From positions 1 to 41,185 of the forward strand of contig CADAAM010000073.1 of NCBI GenBank assembly GCA_902785905.1: a DNA stretch of 41,185 nucleotides, given 5' to 3'. The notes below the pieces were generated by a model that ran no database searches, was not told where the DNA came from, and saw only the letters and a program-made list of their open reading frames with translations. The DNA comes from Oscillospiraceae bacterium. Its GTDB lineage: Bacteria > Bacillota > Clostridia > Oscillospirales > Oscillospiraceae. Positions 8,430 through 16,699 of this stretch are shown piece by piece (the stretch's first letter is position 1; each line of letters begins with the position of its first letter). The translations under genes were made by a program, and so were the position numbers.

Positions 8430-8510
8430 TCAGCCGAAGACGGAGAGCAGGAAGCCCGCCGCGATGGCCGAGCCGATGACGCCGATGGAGGCGGCCACTG
8501 CGATTACGCC
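8430..8510 (-). pseudogene. Remnant of an oadB-like gene (C-terminal tail)
   Basis: Positions 8430-8484 are identical over 55 bp to the 3' end of oadB (11671-11725), including the stop codon. Upstream of that, 8481-8496 matches an internal oadB stretch (12333-12348) in the same frame. The remnant therefore reads AASIG joined to [16 protein letters not shown], skipping the middle of the gene. Both parent sites contain GGCRTCATCGGC, so a deletion between short direct repeats explains the join. The tail sits just past the stop codon of the 976-residue protein gene. Confidence 0.65.
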
Positions 8511-11434
8511 ATCGGGATAAAGTCAAACCCCCTTTGCTGTGCGTAGGTCTCTGCGGTGCTTCCGGTCTTGCCCAAGATAGTCAACCCATTCATTTCAGCA
8601 AAGGCGTAACGGTCAATGCTTGTTGTCGCCTTTGGAATGTAGATATACTTGAGGTTCGGGCAGTCAGCAAAGGCAAGATGACCAATGGTCGTGGTATTTT
8701 CCGACAGCTTCACAAAGGAGAACGCGCCGCCGGTAAAGGCTTCCTCGCCGATGGTTGTCAGGGCGGAGGGAAGGATGAGGTCAGGCGTTGCCCACACGGC
8801 ATAAATTGTTTGTGAGCGTACCCTGTTTTCTCCGGGCAGATAGGCCGCGTTTAAGCTATCGGCGCTGTCAGCCCAGCCAAGGAAGTAATAACCATCTCGT
8901 ACCGCGGTTGGCAGACCTTGCGAGAAGATGTACGATACAGAACTGTCAAACTTCGCGTAAAGTGTTACATCCGCGTTTTCTGTGTAGGTATCGCCAGGCT
9001 CATAATCGATGCCATTCCCGTCCTTGGCGGTATTCCAACGCAGGAATTTCTGCTCTATGATCTTAAACCCGTCTATTTTCGTGGGAGCGACTGTCCCGCC
9101 TTTTGCGTCCAAGGTAACGGCAGCATTTGAAGAGAAGTTACGATCCTCCGGCTTTTCGGTATTCAGTACAAGAGGGACATCATGTACCTTCTCCTGCGCC
9201 GGGAAAACTGTATCATAATCATTCCACTTGTATTGCACCGTGTAGGTATTCTCACTGCTGTGACCATCGTTGTAGCTGTCCCAGTGCGCGTAAAGTGTGG
9301 TTTTCCCGATCGGCGAGGGTGACAGTTCCGTAACGTGTATACCGCCGGAGGCCGAAGTGTACCAGCCGAGGAAGCTGTGACCGGTCCAGGTCGGGTCGGA
9401 TGGTAGAGAATAGACACCGGGGCAACTGATAAAACTCTGCGTATAGAGTCCCGTATCTTCCGGAACAAAGTCTGTGGCCGTCGTGCCGTCCTCAAGTTGA
9501 AGCTCTGCCAGCCATACAGTCCCGGTCTGATCGACATACGGATGAATGCTGCTGTTGTACGCCGACGTCTTGTCCATGCGGACTGAGTACCGGGCCCATT
9601 CAGTTGTCAGGTTTACACTTTCATAATCCGGGTCATAACCCCAGCGAAAATGGATACCCGTGCCGTTCTGGGAACTCTTCGCCCAGAAGCTCAGGGTCAT
9701 CGGTTTATCGTCGCCCACAAAGCCCTCACTCGTATTGTTGCCCTGCGTCACCGTCTCAAAGATCAAATCATTTCCGGAGGAGCCGGCGGCACTGTTGTCA
9801 ATCCGCAGGGAGCTATACCCGTTGTGCCGGACACTGTCGTCGATCTGGATAGTTGCGACGTCGGTGTTGCGGCTTGCCCACCGGGAGGGATTGAGCGCCG
9901 CGGAAAAATCGGAGCCGATCAGATAGTTCTTCCCGCTGTGGTTGCCGTAGAAGGAGACTGTGTTGATAAGCTGCCAATACTGAGCGCGGGTCTGGTTTTG
10001 CGGATATTGCTGCAGCGGTGTACCGTCGCCGGTGTCGCCGTTTTTTACGTCCAGCGCGTAAAAGGAGCGCTGTGAGATAAACTGCAGATAGCCGCTGCCG
10101 TCCTGGACGATATACCAGTTCTGCGCTCTGGTACCGTTTGGCTGGTATGTGATGACCGGGACACCGGCGTAGGGATCACCGTTTTTGACGTCCAGCGCCT
10201 GCCCTGTGCCGATGTTGACGATGGTATAGCTGCTGTTTTCGTTTCTTGTGAAGTGCCAGAGCTGCCGGTTGCTTGGCATGTTGCCGGACTGAATATATGC
10301 CTCTGTGCCGGAGGATTCCGGGGCCGTCAGCCAGGAGCCGGAGCCCAGACCCTTGACCGCGTACACGCCGTCCGGTACGTCGGCGAGAGTAAGGTCATCA
10401 AGCGATGACGGGGAGTAGCTAAGCCCGATGTTGACAACAGAATTACTGATGACGCCGGAAAGCGCGGCGCTGCCAGGCGCGAGTCCGTTATAGACGCTGC
10501 CGTTTCTCGTATGGGGCACGATCTCATATCGCGTTCCCGCAGGCCACCAGACACAGTAGTCATTAACGTTGGAGGCCATCAGAATTCCGTTGATATAGAC
10601 ATCCACCGTGCCATAGGTTCCAAGATCCTGGCTGTTCTCATTGTTCAACAGACCGTATACATCCAGACGCCAAGCGGTGTCTCTGGCTCCGCCCAGGTGG
10701 TAGAGAACGCAGGAACCGTACCCGGAAGGAGAGCCGTGTGCATCCAACCCCGATAAATTCCAAATGTGGTTTTTGATGGAGACGGAAAACAAACTCTCGA
10801 GAGAACCATTCGCGGGATTCATGCAGATCACGTCCCCGTCACCGCTGACCGGATCATACCAGGCGTAGACTGCCGCTACAAAATGCTGAGTTGTGGAGCC
10901 TGGGCCTTCGACGACAGGTAAATACCCATTACTGAGAAAATATGTAAAAGCTTTACAGACCTCATATTCACTCGAAACCGGGAAATAGCTGAAGATTGTC
11001 CCCTGACGCTCGTGATACGTCCGATCCTCTACAATCTCCATACCCGGATACTTGCTGCAGACATTCTGCCAGTTTATACTTGCATCTGACATATCAAGCG
11101 TCAGCGACATGGTGCCCGGATTGAAGCCCTCTGAGGTATTATTTACATTGACAAGCCCGGTCCGGGCAATCTGCTCTGCGACAGCGACAATGGCACAGCC
11201 CTTGCTCCAGTCGATACTGCTGTTGATGTCATTCCATGTTTCATCGGTCTGGTTCCATTCGTATGCCAATTCTTCGGAACCGGCAGAAACAGTTGACAGC
11301 GTGTTCGACGCATGCGAGTCAAACCTTGCAAGCATGAAAAACACGATCATGAAGAGAAGCGACAGACCGATTATTCGCAGTCTTATATTGCCATTTCTAT
11401 AATTCGTCAGAGTTTTATCCGAGGTTCCCGACAT
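8504..11434 (-). CDS. Multidomain membrane-anchored or secreted protein: C39-like peptidase, ricin lectin, CBM-like, InlB repeats, BspA LRR
   Basis: 976 residues. A cytoplasmic start is followed by a hydrophobic segment (19-37) that is a signal or anchor. A papain/C39-like domain (about 60-250) has Cys80 in SKGCAIVAVAEQ and His184 in QHFVAAVYAWYD. A ricin-type beta-trefoil (about 350-495) has two visible GxALDVKNGD...QNW/QYW repeats. A CBM4_9-like sandwich (about 500-665) follows, then three InlB/Flg_new repeats (about 675-880, GHSFLGWYT and related), and C-terminal BspA LRR_5 repeats (about 885-960). GGAGG lies nine bases before the ATG. The architecture suggests a surface protein that binds glycans and may cleave peptides. 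Catalysis is inferred from the Cys/His pair only. The gene is flanked by copies of the oadB 3' end. Confidence 0.8.
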   Translation of the reverse strand: MSGTSDKTLTNYRNGNIRLRIIGLSLLFMIVFFMLARFDSHASNTLSTVSAGSEELAYEWNQTDETWNDINSSIDWSKGCAIVAVAEQIARTGLVNVNNTSEGFNPGTMSLTLDMSDASINWQNVCSKYPGMEIVEDRTYHERQGTIFSYFPVSSEYEVCKAFTYFLSNGYLPVVEGPGSTTQHFVAAVYAWYDPVSGDGDVICMNPANGSLESLFSVSIKNHIWNLSGLDAHGSPSGYGSCVLYHLGGARDTAWRLDVYGLLNNENSQDLGTYGTVDVYINGILMASNVNDYCVWWPAGTRYEIVPHTRNGSVYNGLAPGSAALSGVISNSVVNIGLSYSPSSLDDLTLADVPDGVYAVKGLGSGSWLTAPESSGTEAYIQSGNMPSNRQLWHFTRNENSSYTIVNIGTGQALDVKNGDPYAGVPVITYQPNGTRAQNWYIVQDGSGYLQFISQRSFYALDVKNGDTGDGTPLQQYPQNQTRAQYWQLINTVSFYGNHSGKNYLIGSDFSAALNPSRWASRNTDVATIQIDDSVRHNGYSSLRIDNSAAGSSGNDLIFETVTQGNNTSEGFVGDDKPMTLSFWAKSSQNGTGIHFRWGYDPDYESVNLTTEWARYSVRMDKTSAYNSSIHPYVDQTGTVWLAELQLEDGTTATDFVPEDTGLYTQSFISCPGVYSLPSDPTWTGHSFLGWYTSASGGIHVTELSPSPIGKTTLYAHWDSYNDGHSSENTYTVQYKWNDYDTVFPAQEKVHDVPLVLNTEKPEDRNFSSNAAVTLDAKGGTVAPTKIDGFKIIEQKFLRWNTAKDGNGIDYEPGDTYTENADVTLYAKFDSSVSYIFSQGLPTAVRDGYYFLGWADSADSLNAAYLPGENRVRSQTIYAVWATPDLILPSALTTIGEEAFTGGAFSFVKLSENTTTIGHLAFADCPNLKYIYIPKATTSIDRYAFAEMNGLTILGKTGSTAETYAQQRGFDFIPMA

Positions 11435-11616
11435 TCTTTATGCCTCCTGCGTTCTATTCCCAACTTGGTCGATCATTTGCCAAGCAAGAGATTCCTGTAT
11501 TGTTCGCTAAAGGTTGGAAATGGATTGTTTGCAAGCATCTTATCATTTTTCAGGCGCTGGAAAAACTGAGAAAGCAGAATAAAGATCTTTCAGAGTTCAT
11601 CGTGGGCCGACACACA

Positions 11617-11656
11617 AAGCTAACCCATCCGGACTTTCGTCCGGATGGGTTAGCTT
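11617..11656 (-). terminator. Terminator of the oad operon
   Basis: A perfect 18-bp stem (11617-11634 with 11639-11656), 15 bases past the oadB stop codon. Confidence 0.75.
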
Positions 11657-11670
11657 GCCAGGTAAAGCGC

Positions 11671-12848
11671 TCAGCCGAAGACGGAGAGCAGGAAGCCCGC
11701 CGCGATGGCCGAGCCGATGACGCCGGCCACGTTGGGGCCCATGGCGTGCATCAGGAGGTAGTTGTTCTTGTTGTACTTGCGGCCCACGTCCTGAGAGACG
11801 CGCGCGGCCATCGGCACGGCGGAGACGCCCGCGGAGCCGATCAGGGGGTTGATCCGCCGGCGGTGGAAATGGCGAAAGCCACAAGACCCAGGATGATAAT
11901 ATAGATGGTCTGCAGCTGCAGGAAGCTGTCGCCCACCATCGTCGCGCCCACGGAAGTCGCGAGGAAGATCGTCACGATGTTCATCAAGGCGTTCTGGGCC
12001 GTATCGGACAGACGGTCGGTGACACCGCACTCACGGAAGAGGTTGCCGAGCATCAGGCAGCCGATCAGCGGGGCGGTGGAGGGCAGGAGCAGGATGACGA
12101 AGGTCGCCACGACGATGGGGAAGACGATCTTTTCAGTCTTGGAGACCTCGCGGGCCTGCACCATCTTGACCTTGCGCATCTTGTCAGTGGTCATGGCCTT
12201 CATGATCGGAGGCTGAATGAGCGGGATCAGGGCCATGTAGGAGTAGGCCGCGATCGCGATGGGGCCCAAGAGCTCCGGCGCGAGCTTGGTGGTGAGGAAA
12301 ATGGCCGTGGGGCCGTCCGCGCCGCCGATGATGCCGATGGAGGCGGCCTGCGGGCCAGTGAAGCCCAGCAGCACCGCGCCGAAGAAGGCGATGAACACGC
12401 CGAGCTGAGCTGCGGCGCCCAGCATCAGACTTTTGGGTCTCGCCAGCAGGGGACCGAAGTCGGTCATCGCGCCGACGCCCATGAAGATGAGCGAGGGGTA
12501 GATGCCGGCCTTGACGCCGATGTAGAAGAAGTCGAGCAGACCGGCCTCGCGCATGATGTACCCGTAGCTGTGGTAGTAGGGGCTGGTGGAATCGAGGAAG
12601 GTGGACCAGATCTCGGGGTGGTAGAGGGCGTTCGCGCCCATGCCGACGAAGTAGCTCAGGTTGCTGAGCAGGCAGCCGAAGGCGATGCCGCACAGCAGCA
12701 GGGGCTCAAACTTCTTGACAATGCCGAGGTAGAGCAGCACGAAGGCGATGATGATCATGACGAGGTTTTTCCAACCGCCATCAGCCAGGAAGAAGGCGGC
12801 GAAGCCCGATTCAGAAGCGAGCGTTCGCAGGACACCGAGTATATCCAT
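11671..12848 (-). pseudogene. oadB: Oxaloacetate decarboxylase beta subunit (OadB, Na+ pump), frameshifted near 11855
   Basis: The gene opens at 12848 and encodes a polytopic membrane protein of the OadB/MmdB/GcdB family, which couples decarboxylation of the carboxybiotin carrier to Na+ export. The family signature GGADGPTAIF is present. The frame runs to ISTAGG and then to a premature stop; the remaining C-terminus ([20 protein letters not shown]... to LLSVFG) continues in another frame to 11671. Family members have about 15 residues between these two parts, so about 46 bp appear to be missing at 11852-11862. As it stands, the product would lose its last helices. It may be a real mutation or an assembly error. 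It follows the biotin carrier gene by ten bases as the last gene of the oad operon. Confidence 0.8.
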
Positions 12849-12858
12849 ACGCGCCTCC

Positions 12859-13269
12859 TTATGCGATCACGACGAGCGGAGAATCGGTCTCTACGACCGC
12901 ACCCTTATCGACGACGATCTGCGCGACCGTGCCGGTCTTGGTGGAGACAACCTCGTTCTCCATCTTCATGGCTTCGAGGATCAGGAGCACGTCGCCCTCG
13001 TTGACCTTCTGGCCGGGCGTGACGTTGATCTTCAGGACGTTGCCGGGCATCGGGCTCTTGATAACCGTGCCTGCGGCGAGAGCACCGCCTGCGGGAGCGG
13101 CGGGAGCGGCAGCGGCTGCGGGAGCGGCGGCTGCGGGAGCAGCGGCGGCAGGAGCGGGAGCCGCAGCGGCGGCGGGGGCCTTGAGATCGTACTCGTCGAC
13201 GAGCATGGCCTCGCCGGCCTCGACCTCAACTTCGTAAACGCGCTTGTTCAGCGTAACCTTATACTTCAT
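12859..13269 (-). CDS. Biotin carboxyl carrier protein of the decarboxylase
   Basis: 136 residues: a short beta-strand start (1-28), an Ala/Pro-rich flexible linker (29-66), and a biotinyl domain (67-136) with the biotinylation motif EAMKMEN, Lys102. It carries the carboxyl group from OadA to the membrane subunit OadB. Such separate carriers (as in MmdC and GcdC) occur where OadA lacks its own biotin domain, which is the case here. The start at 13269 is chosen for the upstream GGGAGG; the start overlaps the end of oadG by 11 bases, so translation is probably coupled. Confidence 0.92.
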   Translation of the reverse strand: MKYKVTLNKRVYEVEVEAGEAMLVDEYDLKAPAAAAAPAPAAAAPAAAAPAAAAAPAAPAGGALAAGTVIKSPMPGNVLKINVTPGQKVNEGDVLLILEAMKMENEVVSTKTGTVAQIVVDKGAVVETDSPLVVIA

Positions 13270-13615
13270 CTTCTTTGACCTCCCTGATGGAAATAAAGCG
13301 CAGCTCATTGAGCGGCTTGCCGAGCGTGTCGGCCACAATCGCCATGACCATGGCGGCGTCGCGGGGATCGGTGTTGTAGAGCTTGAAGTCGCCGGCCGAG
13401 CCGGGGGCCGGGGCGGCCTTCACGACCGGTGCGGCGGCAGCCGGAGCGGCGGCCGGTGCGGCAGCGGCGGGGGCGGCCTTCGGCTCACGGTGCATAACCT
13501 TGCCCATGATGATGATGACGGCCATCAGCATCACAAGGCCGAGGAACACCACCAGATAGCCCAGCAGCGCGTAGCCCGCGGCGTTGGGAATGGAAATGTT
13601 TACAAGATCAATCAC
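13259..13615 (-). CDS. oadG: Oxaloacetate decarboxylase gamma subunit (OadG)
   Basis: 118 residues. One membrane helix (about 14-37) is followed by an Ala/Pro-rich linker and a C-terminal part with a conserved-looking DPRDAAMVMAIVADTLGKP stretch. OadG/MmdD subunits hold the soluble carboxyltransferase on the membrane complex. The start is GTG at 13615, with AGGAGG eight bases upstream. It lies 17 bases after oadA in the same operon. Confidence 0.85.
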   Translation of the reverse strand: MIDLVNISIPNAAGYALLGYLVVFLGLVMLMAVIIIMGKVMHREPKAAPAAAAPAAAPAAAAPVVKAAPAPGSAGDFKLYNTDPRDAAMVMAIVADTLGKPLNELRFISIREVKEDEV

Positions 13616-13632
13616 GGTTCAATCCTCCTGTC

Positions 13633-15018
13633 TCAGTCGACGGAAACGATGGAGTACTTGACCTTCTTCTCCTCCTGCTCCTTGCGGGCGGCAAAGAACT
13701 TCTCGGCGACCGGCGGGAAGGAGATGTAGCTGAGCACGTCTTCCTCGCATCTTGCGGTATCGCCGAGCTCGGCCTGGGCCTTCTCAAACACGTCCTTGGG
13801 CAGGGTATCGGCGTAGCGGCCCTCGATGGGCTTCTCGTCGCCCAGGATCTTGGCCTGAACCTCGGGATCGATGGGGGCGGGAGTACGGCCGTACTCGCCG
13901 CGGCAGTAGGCCTTCAGCTCGGCGCCGACGTTCTTGTAGCGCTCGCCCGCCAGAACGTTCTGCACGGCCTGGGTGCCGATGAGCTGGGAGGTCGGGGTGA
14001 CCAGCGGGGGATAGCCCATGTCGGCGCGCACGCGCGGGGTCTCGAGCAGGGCCTCGTCGAACTTGTCGAGCTTGTTGAGGCTCTTGAGCTGGCTGAGGAG
14101 GTTGGAGAGCATGCCGCCGGGGATCTGGTAGGTCAGGCACTGGGTGTCGGTGGCCATGGAGATGGGGTTCAGGCCGCCGCTGGCCAGGAACTCGGCGCGG
14201 ATGGGCTTGAAGAAGTTGGCCATCTCATGCAGCTTTTCGGTATTGAGGCCGGTCTCGTAGCCGTACTGACGGAAAACGTACTCCAGAGTCTCGGTGGCGG
14301 GCTGGGAGGTGCCGCCGGAGAAGGGGGAGATCGCGGTGTCGATGACGTCGGCGCCGGCTTCTACGGACTTCATGTAGGTCATGAAGGCCAGACCGGTGGT
14401 GCAGTGGGTGTGGACGACGACGGGCAGGTCGACGGCGTCCTTGATGGCGGAGACAAGGTCATAGGCCTCTTTCGGGCTCATGATGCCGGCCATGTCCTTG
14501 ATGCAGATGGTGCTGACGCCCATCTGCTTGAGCTCCTTGACCATCTCAACGTACTTCTGGAGGGTGTGTACGGGGGAGGTGGTGTAGGAGATCGCGCCGG
14601 AGGCGATGGCGCCGGACTTGACGGTCTCCTCAACGGCGACCTTCAGGTTGTTGACGTCATTGAGCGCGTCGAAAATGCGGATGATGTCGATGCCGTTGCG
14701 AACGGCGGCGCGCACGAAGCGGCGGACGATGTCGTCGCTGTAGTGCTTGTAGCCCAGAATATTCTGGCCGCGCAGCAGCATCTGCAGCTTGGTGTTGGGC
14801 ATGGCGGCGCGGATCTTGCGAAGGCGCTCCCAGGGGTCCTCGTTCAGGAAGCGAAGGCAGACGTCAAAGGTGGCGCCGCCCCAGCACTCCACAGAGTAGA
14901 AGCCAGCCTGATCGATGGTCTTGAGGATGGGCTCAAACTGGCTGTAGCCCAGCCTCGTTGCGACAAGTGACTGGTTTGCGTCGCGAAGGATGGTTTCGGT
15001 AAACTGTACTTTCTTCAT
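13633..15018 (-). CDS. oadA: Oxaloacetate decarboxylase alpha subunit (carboxyltransferase)
   Basis: 461 residues. An HMGL-like TIM barrel opens with FTETILRDANQSLVATRL, followed by the PYC_OADA conserved domain. The divalent-metal ligands of the family are visible (Asp in LRDANQS; HTHCTTGL). It moves the carboxyl group of oxaloacetate to biotin, releasing pyruvate. Length ends at the carboxyltransferase part; the biotin domain is supplied by the separate carrier at 12859. GAGGAGG precedes the ATG by six bases. It is first gene of the oad operon, with its own promoter at 15146. Related 5S subunits (transcarboxylase, pyruvate carboxylase) are excluded by context. Confidence 0.92.
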   Translation of the reverse strand: MKKVQFTETILRDANQSLVATRLGYSQFEPILKTIDQAGFYSVECWGGATFDVCLRFLNEDPWERLRKIRAAMPNTKLQMLLRGQNILGYKHYSDDIVRRFVRAAVRNGIDIIRIFDALNDVNNLKVAVEETVKSGAIASGAISYTTSPVHTLQKYVEMVKELKQMGVSTICIKDMAGIMSPKEAYDLVSAIKDAVDLPVVVHTHCTTGLAFMTYMKSVEAGADVIDTAISPFSGGTSQPATETLEYVFRQYGYETGLNTEKLHEMANFFKPIRAEFLASGGLNPISMATDTQCLTYQIPGGMLSNLLSQLKSLNKLDKFDEALLETPRVRADMGYPPLVTPTSQLIGTQAVQNVLAGERYKNVGAELKAYCRGEYGRTPAPIDPEVQAKILGDEKPIEGRYADTLPKDVFEKAQAELGDTARCEEDVLSYISFPPVAEKFFAARKEQEEKKVKYSIVSVD

Positions 15019-15145
15019 ACGTACCTCCTCTGATTTTCGCTATGTCAATGTTTCTTGCTCTATCAAAAATCCGGCGCAGAAGAAGCTCCGGCGCAGGAGT
15101 CTTTGCAAATGTAATTGTACGAGCACACACAATGCTCTTCACTCT

Positions 15146-15174
15146 ATTAAACGACAAAAACGGCCAATCGTCAA
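15146..15174 (-). promoter_or_regulatory. Sigma-A promoter of the oad operon
   Basis: On the minus strand, TTGACG (15174-15169), 17 bases, TTTAAT (15151-15146). The leader before oadA is about 120 bases. Confidence 0.5.
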
Positions 15175-15217
15175 GGGACGAATCGCACAAACTTTTTGAA
15201 TGAATCAGGCATAGAAG

Positions 15218-15245
15218 TCCCTCCTCCGGTTTCCCGGAGGAGGGA
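15218..15245 (-). terminator. Terminator after the citrate carrier gene
   Basis: A perfect 12-bp GC-rich stem (15218-15229 with 15234-15245) just past the stop codon at 15254. The T-tract is short. It separates the cit and oad transcription units, with read-through likely. Confidence 0.55.
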
Positions 15246-15253
15246 GAATGAAA

Positions 15254-16660
15254 TCAGATAACGCCGATGATCATGCCGACGATCATGCAAAGGATGGAGA
15301 AGATCCAAACATACATGAAGCTGGACTTGATGTGATCCTTGATGTCGATATCGGCGAGACCGATGCCGAGCAGGGTGGCGGGAACCATGGGGCTGATGAA
15401 GGTGGCGCAGTTGCGGCAGATGACCATGGCGACGGCGATGGGCTGCGCGGCGACGCCGAAGGCCTGACCGATGCCGATGACCACGGGCAGCATGCCGTAG
15501 AAGTAGGAGTCGGTATCGAAGGCCAGAGCCAGAGGCACGGACAGAATGCCGATGACGAGAGGCAGCTGACGGCCAAGAGCGTGGGGCAGGAAGCCGGCGA
15601 CCATGTTGGCAAGGCAGCGAACCACGGAGGGCAGCGCATCCTCAGGCAGCTCCATAACCTTGGCGGAGATGACCTTGCCGTCGGCACCCATGCTGGAGGT
15701 GAGAATGCCCATGAGGACGGCGGCGCCCATCAGGGTGGAGCACATCATCAGAGCGGGACCGGCATGCAGGTTGATGATTTTCTTGTGCATCTTGGCGGTG
15801 AAGCCGTAGTTGACGAAGAGAGCGCAGGCGCAGCCGATCATGAAGGGATAGTAGCTGGGGAAGACATCCCAGATGAGCATGGCGATGATGGCGAGGGTCA
15901 GAACGATGTTGAAGAGGAAGAGCTTGGGGCGGGCCAGCTCACTGTCGCCGGCAGCGGCGGCGGGAGCGGAGTCGTCGAGCTCAACGACGCCCTCGGTCTG
16001 GGCGAGCTTGCCGTTGAGACCGGCGCCGCGCTTCTTCTCCTGGAAGCCGGTGAAGACGGCGTGGGCCAGAGCCAGAACGATGCCGAAAATCTGCACGGGC
16101 AGGATGGTCTTCCACAGAGCGCCGGCCTCAATGCCGAGGACGGACGCGGCGCGCATGGTGGGGCCGGCCCAGGGCATGAGGTTCAGAACGCCCATCGCGA
16201 GGACCGCGATGCGGAGCAGAGAGGTGGGACGCATGTGCATGCGCTTGTAGACGGGCAGCATGGCGGGGACCACAATGCAGAAGGTGGAGGCGCCGCCGCC
16301 GTCGAGGTGGCCGACCAGGGCGATGATGCAGGTGACAACGGCCACACCGATGACGTTGTCGCCGACAAACTTCATCAGCTTGCCGATGATGACGTCGAAC
16401 ATGCCGGCGTCCGTCATAATGCCGAAGTACAGGACGGAGAACACGAACAGGGCCGCGGTCGGGCCGGTGCTGTTGAAGCCGGCCTTGATCATGGCGGCGA
16501 TGTCGTCAAAGCTGTGGCGGCCGCCGATGACCAGAATCAGAGCCAGAATGGTGGGCCATACGATAAAGGCGATGGCAGGCTGCGTCTTGCTCTTGAAGAG
16601 CGTGATGACGATGGCGACGATGGTCAGCAGACCAAGGATGCCGACGATGGTGTTACTCAT
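15254..16660 (-). CDS. CitMHS-family citrate transporter
   Basis: 468 residues with about 12 hydrophobic segments and a central Ala-rich cytoplasmic loop (about 210-240). The GHLDGGGASTFCIVVPAMLP and FDTDSYFYGMLPVV stretches are typical of the CitMHS carriers (CitM/CitH of Bacillus), which take up citrate complexed with a divalent metal together with protons. It lies 39 bases after citF on the same strand, so it should feed citrate to the lyase. The ATG has only a poor ribosome site (AAGGGG, 11 bases away). Which metal accompanies citrate cannot be read from the sequence. Confidence 0.88.
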   Translation of the reverse strand: MSNTIVGILGLLTIVAIVITLFKSKTQPAIAFIVWPTILALILVIGGRHSFDDIAAMIKAGFNSTGPTAALFVFSVLYFGIMTDAGMFDVIIGKLMKFVGDNVIGVAVVTCIIALVGHLDGGGASTFCIVVPAMLPVYKRMHMRPTSLLRIAVLAMGVLNLMPWAGPTMRAASVLGIEAGALWKTILPVQIFGIVLALAHAVFTGFQEKKRGAGLNGKLAQTEGVVELDDSAPAAAAGDSELARPKLFLFNIVLTLAIIAMLIWDVFPSYYPFMIGCACALFVNYGFTAKMHKKIINLHAGPALMMCSTLMGAAVLMGILTSSMGADGKVISAKVMELPEDALPSVVRCLANMVAGFLPHALGRQLPLVIGILSVPLALAFDTDSYFYGMLPVVIGIGQAFGVAAQPIAVAMVICRNCATFISPMVPATLLGIGLADIDIKDHIKSSFMYVWIFSILCMIVGMIIGVI

Positions 16661-16699
16661 AGATTCTTAAACCCCTTTTTCTTTTATATAGGATGAGAC

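Noticed and set aside
13081..13170. Repetitive GC-rich tract in the biotin carrier gene, considered as a repeat array
   Set aside because: It encodes the normal Ala/Pro linker of biotin carriers.
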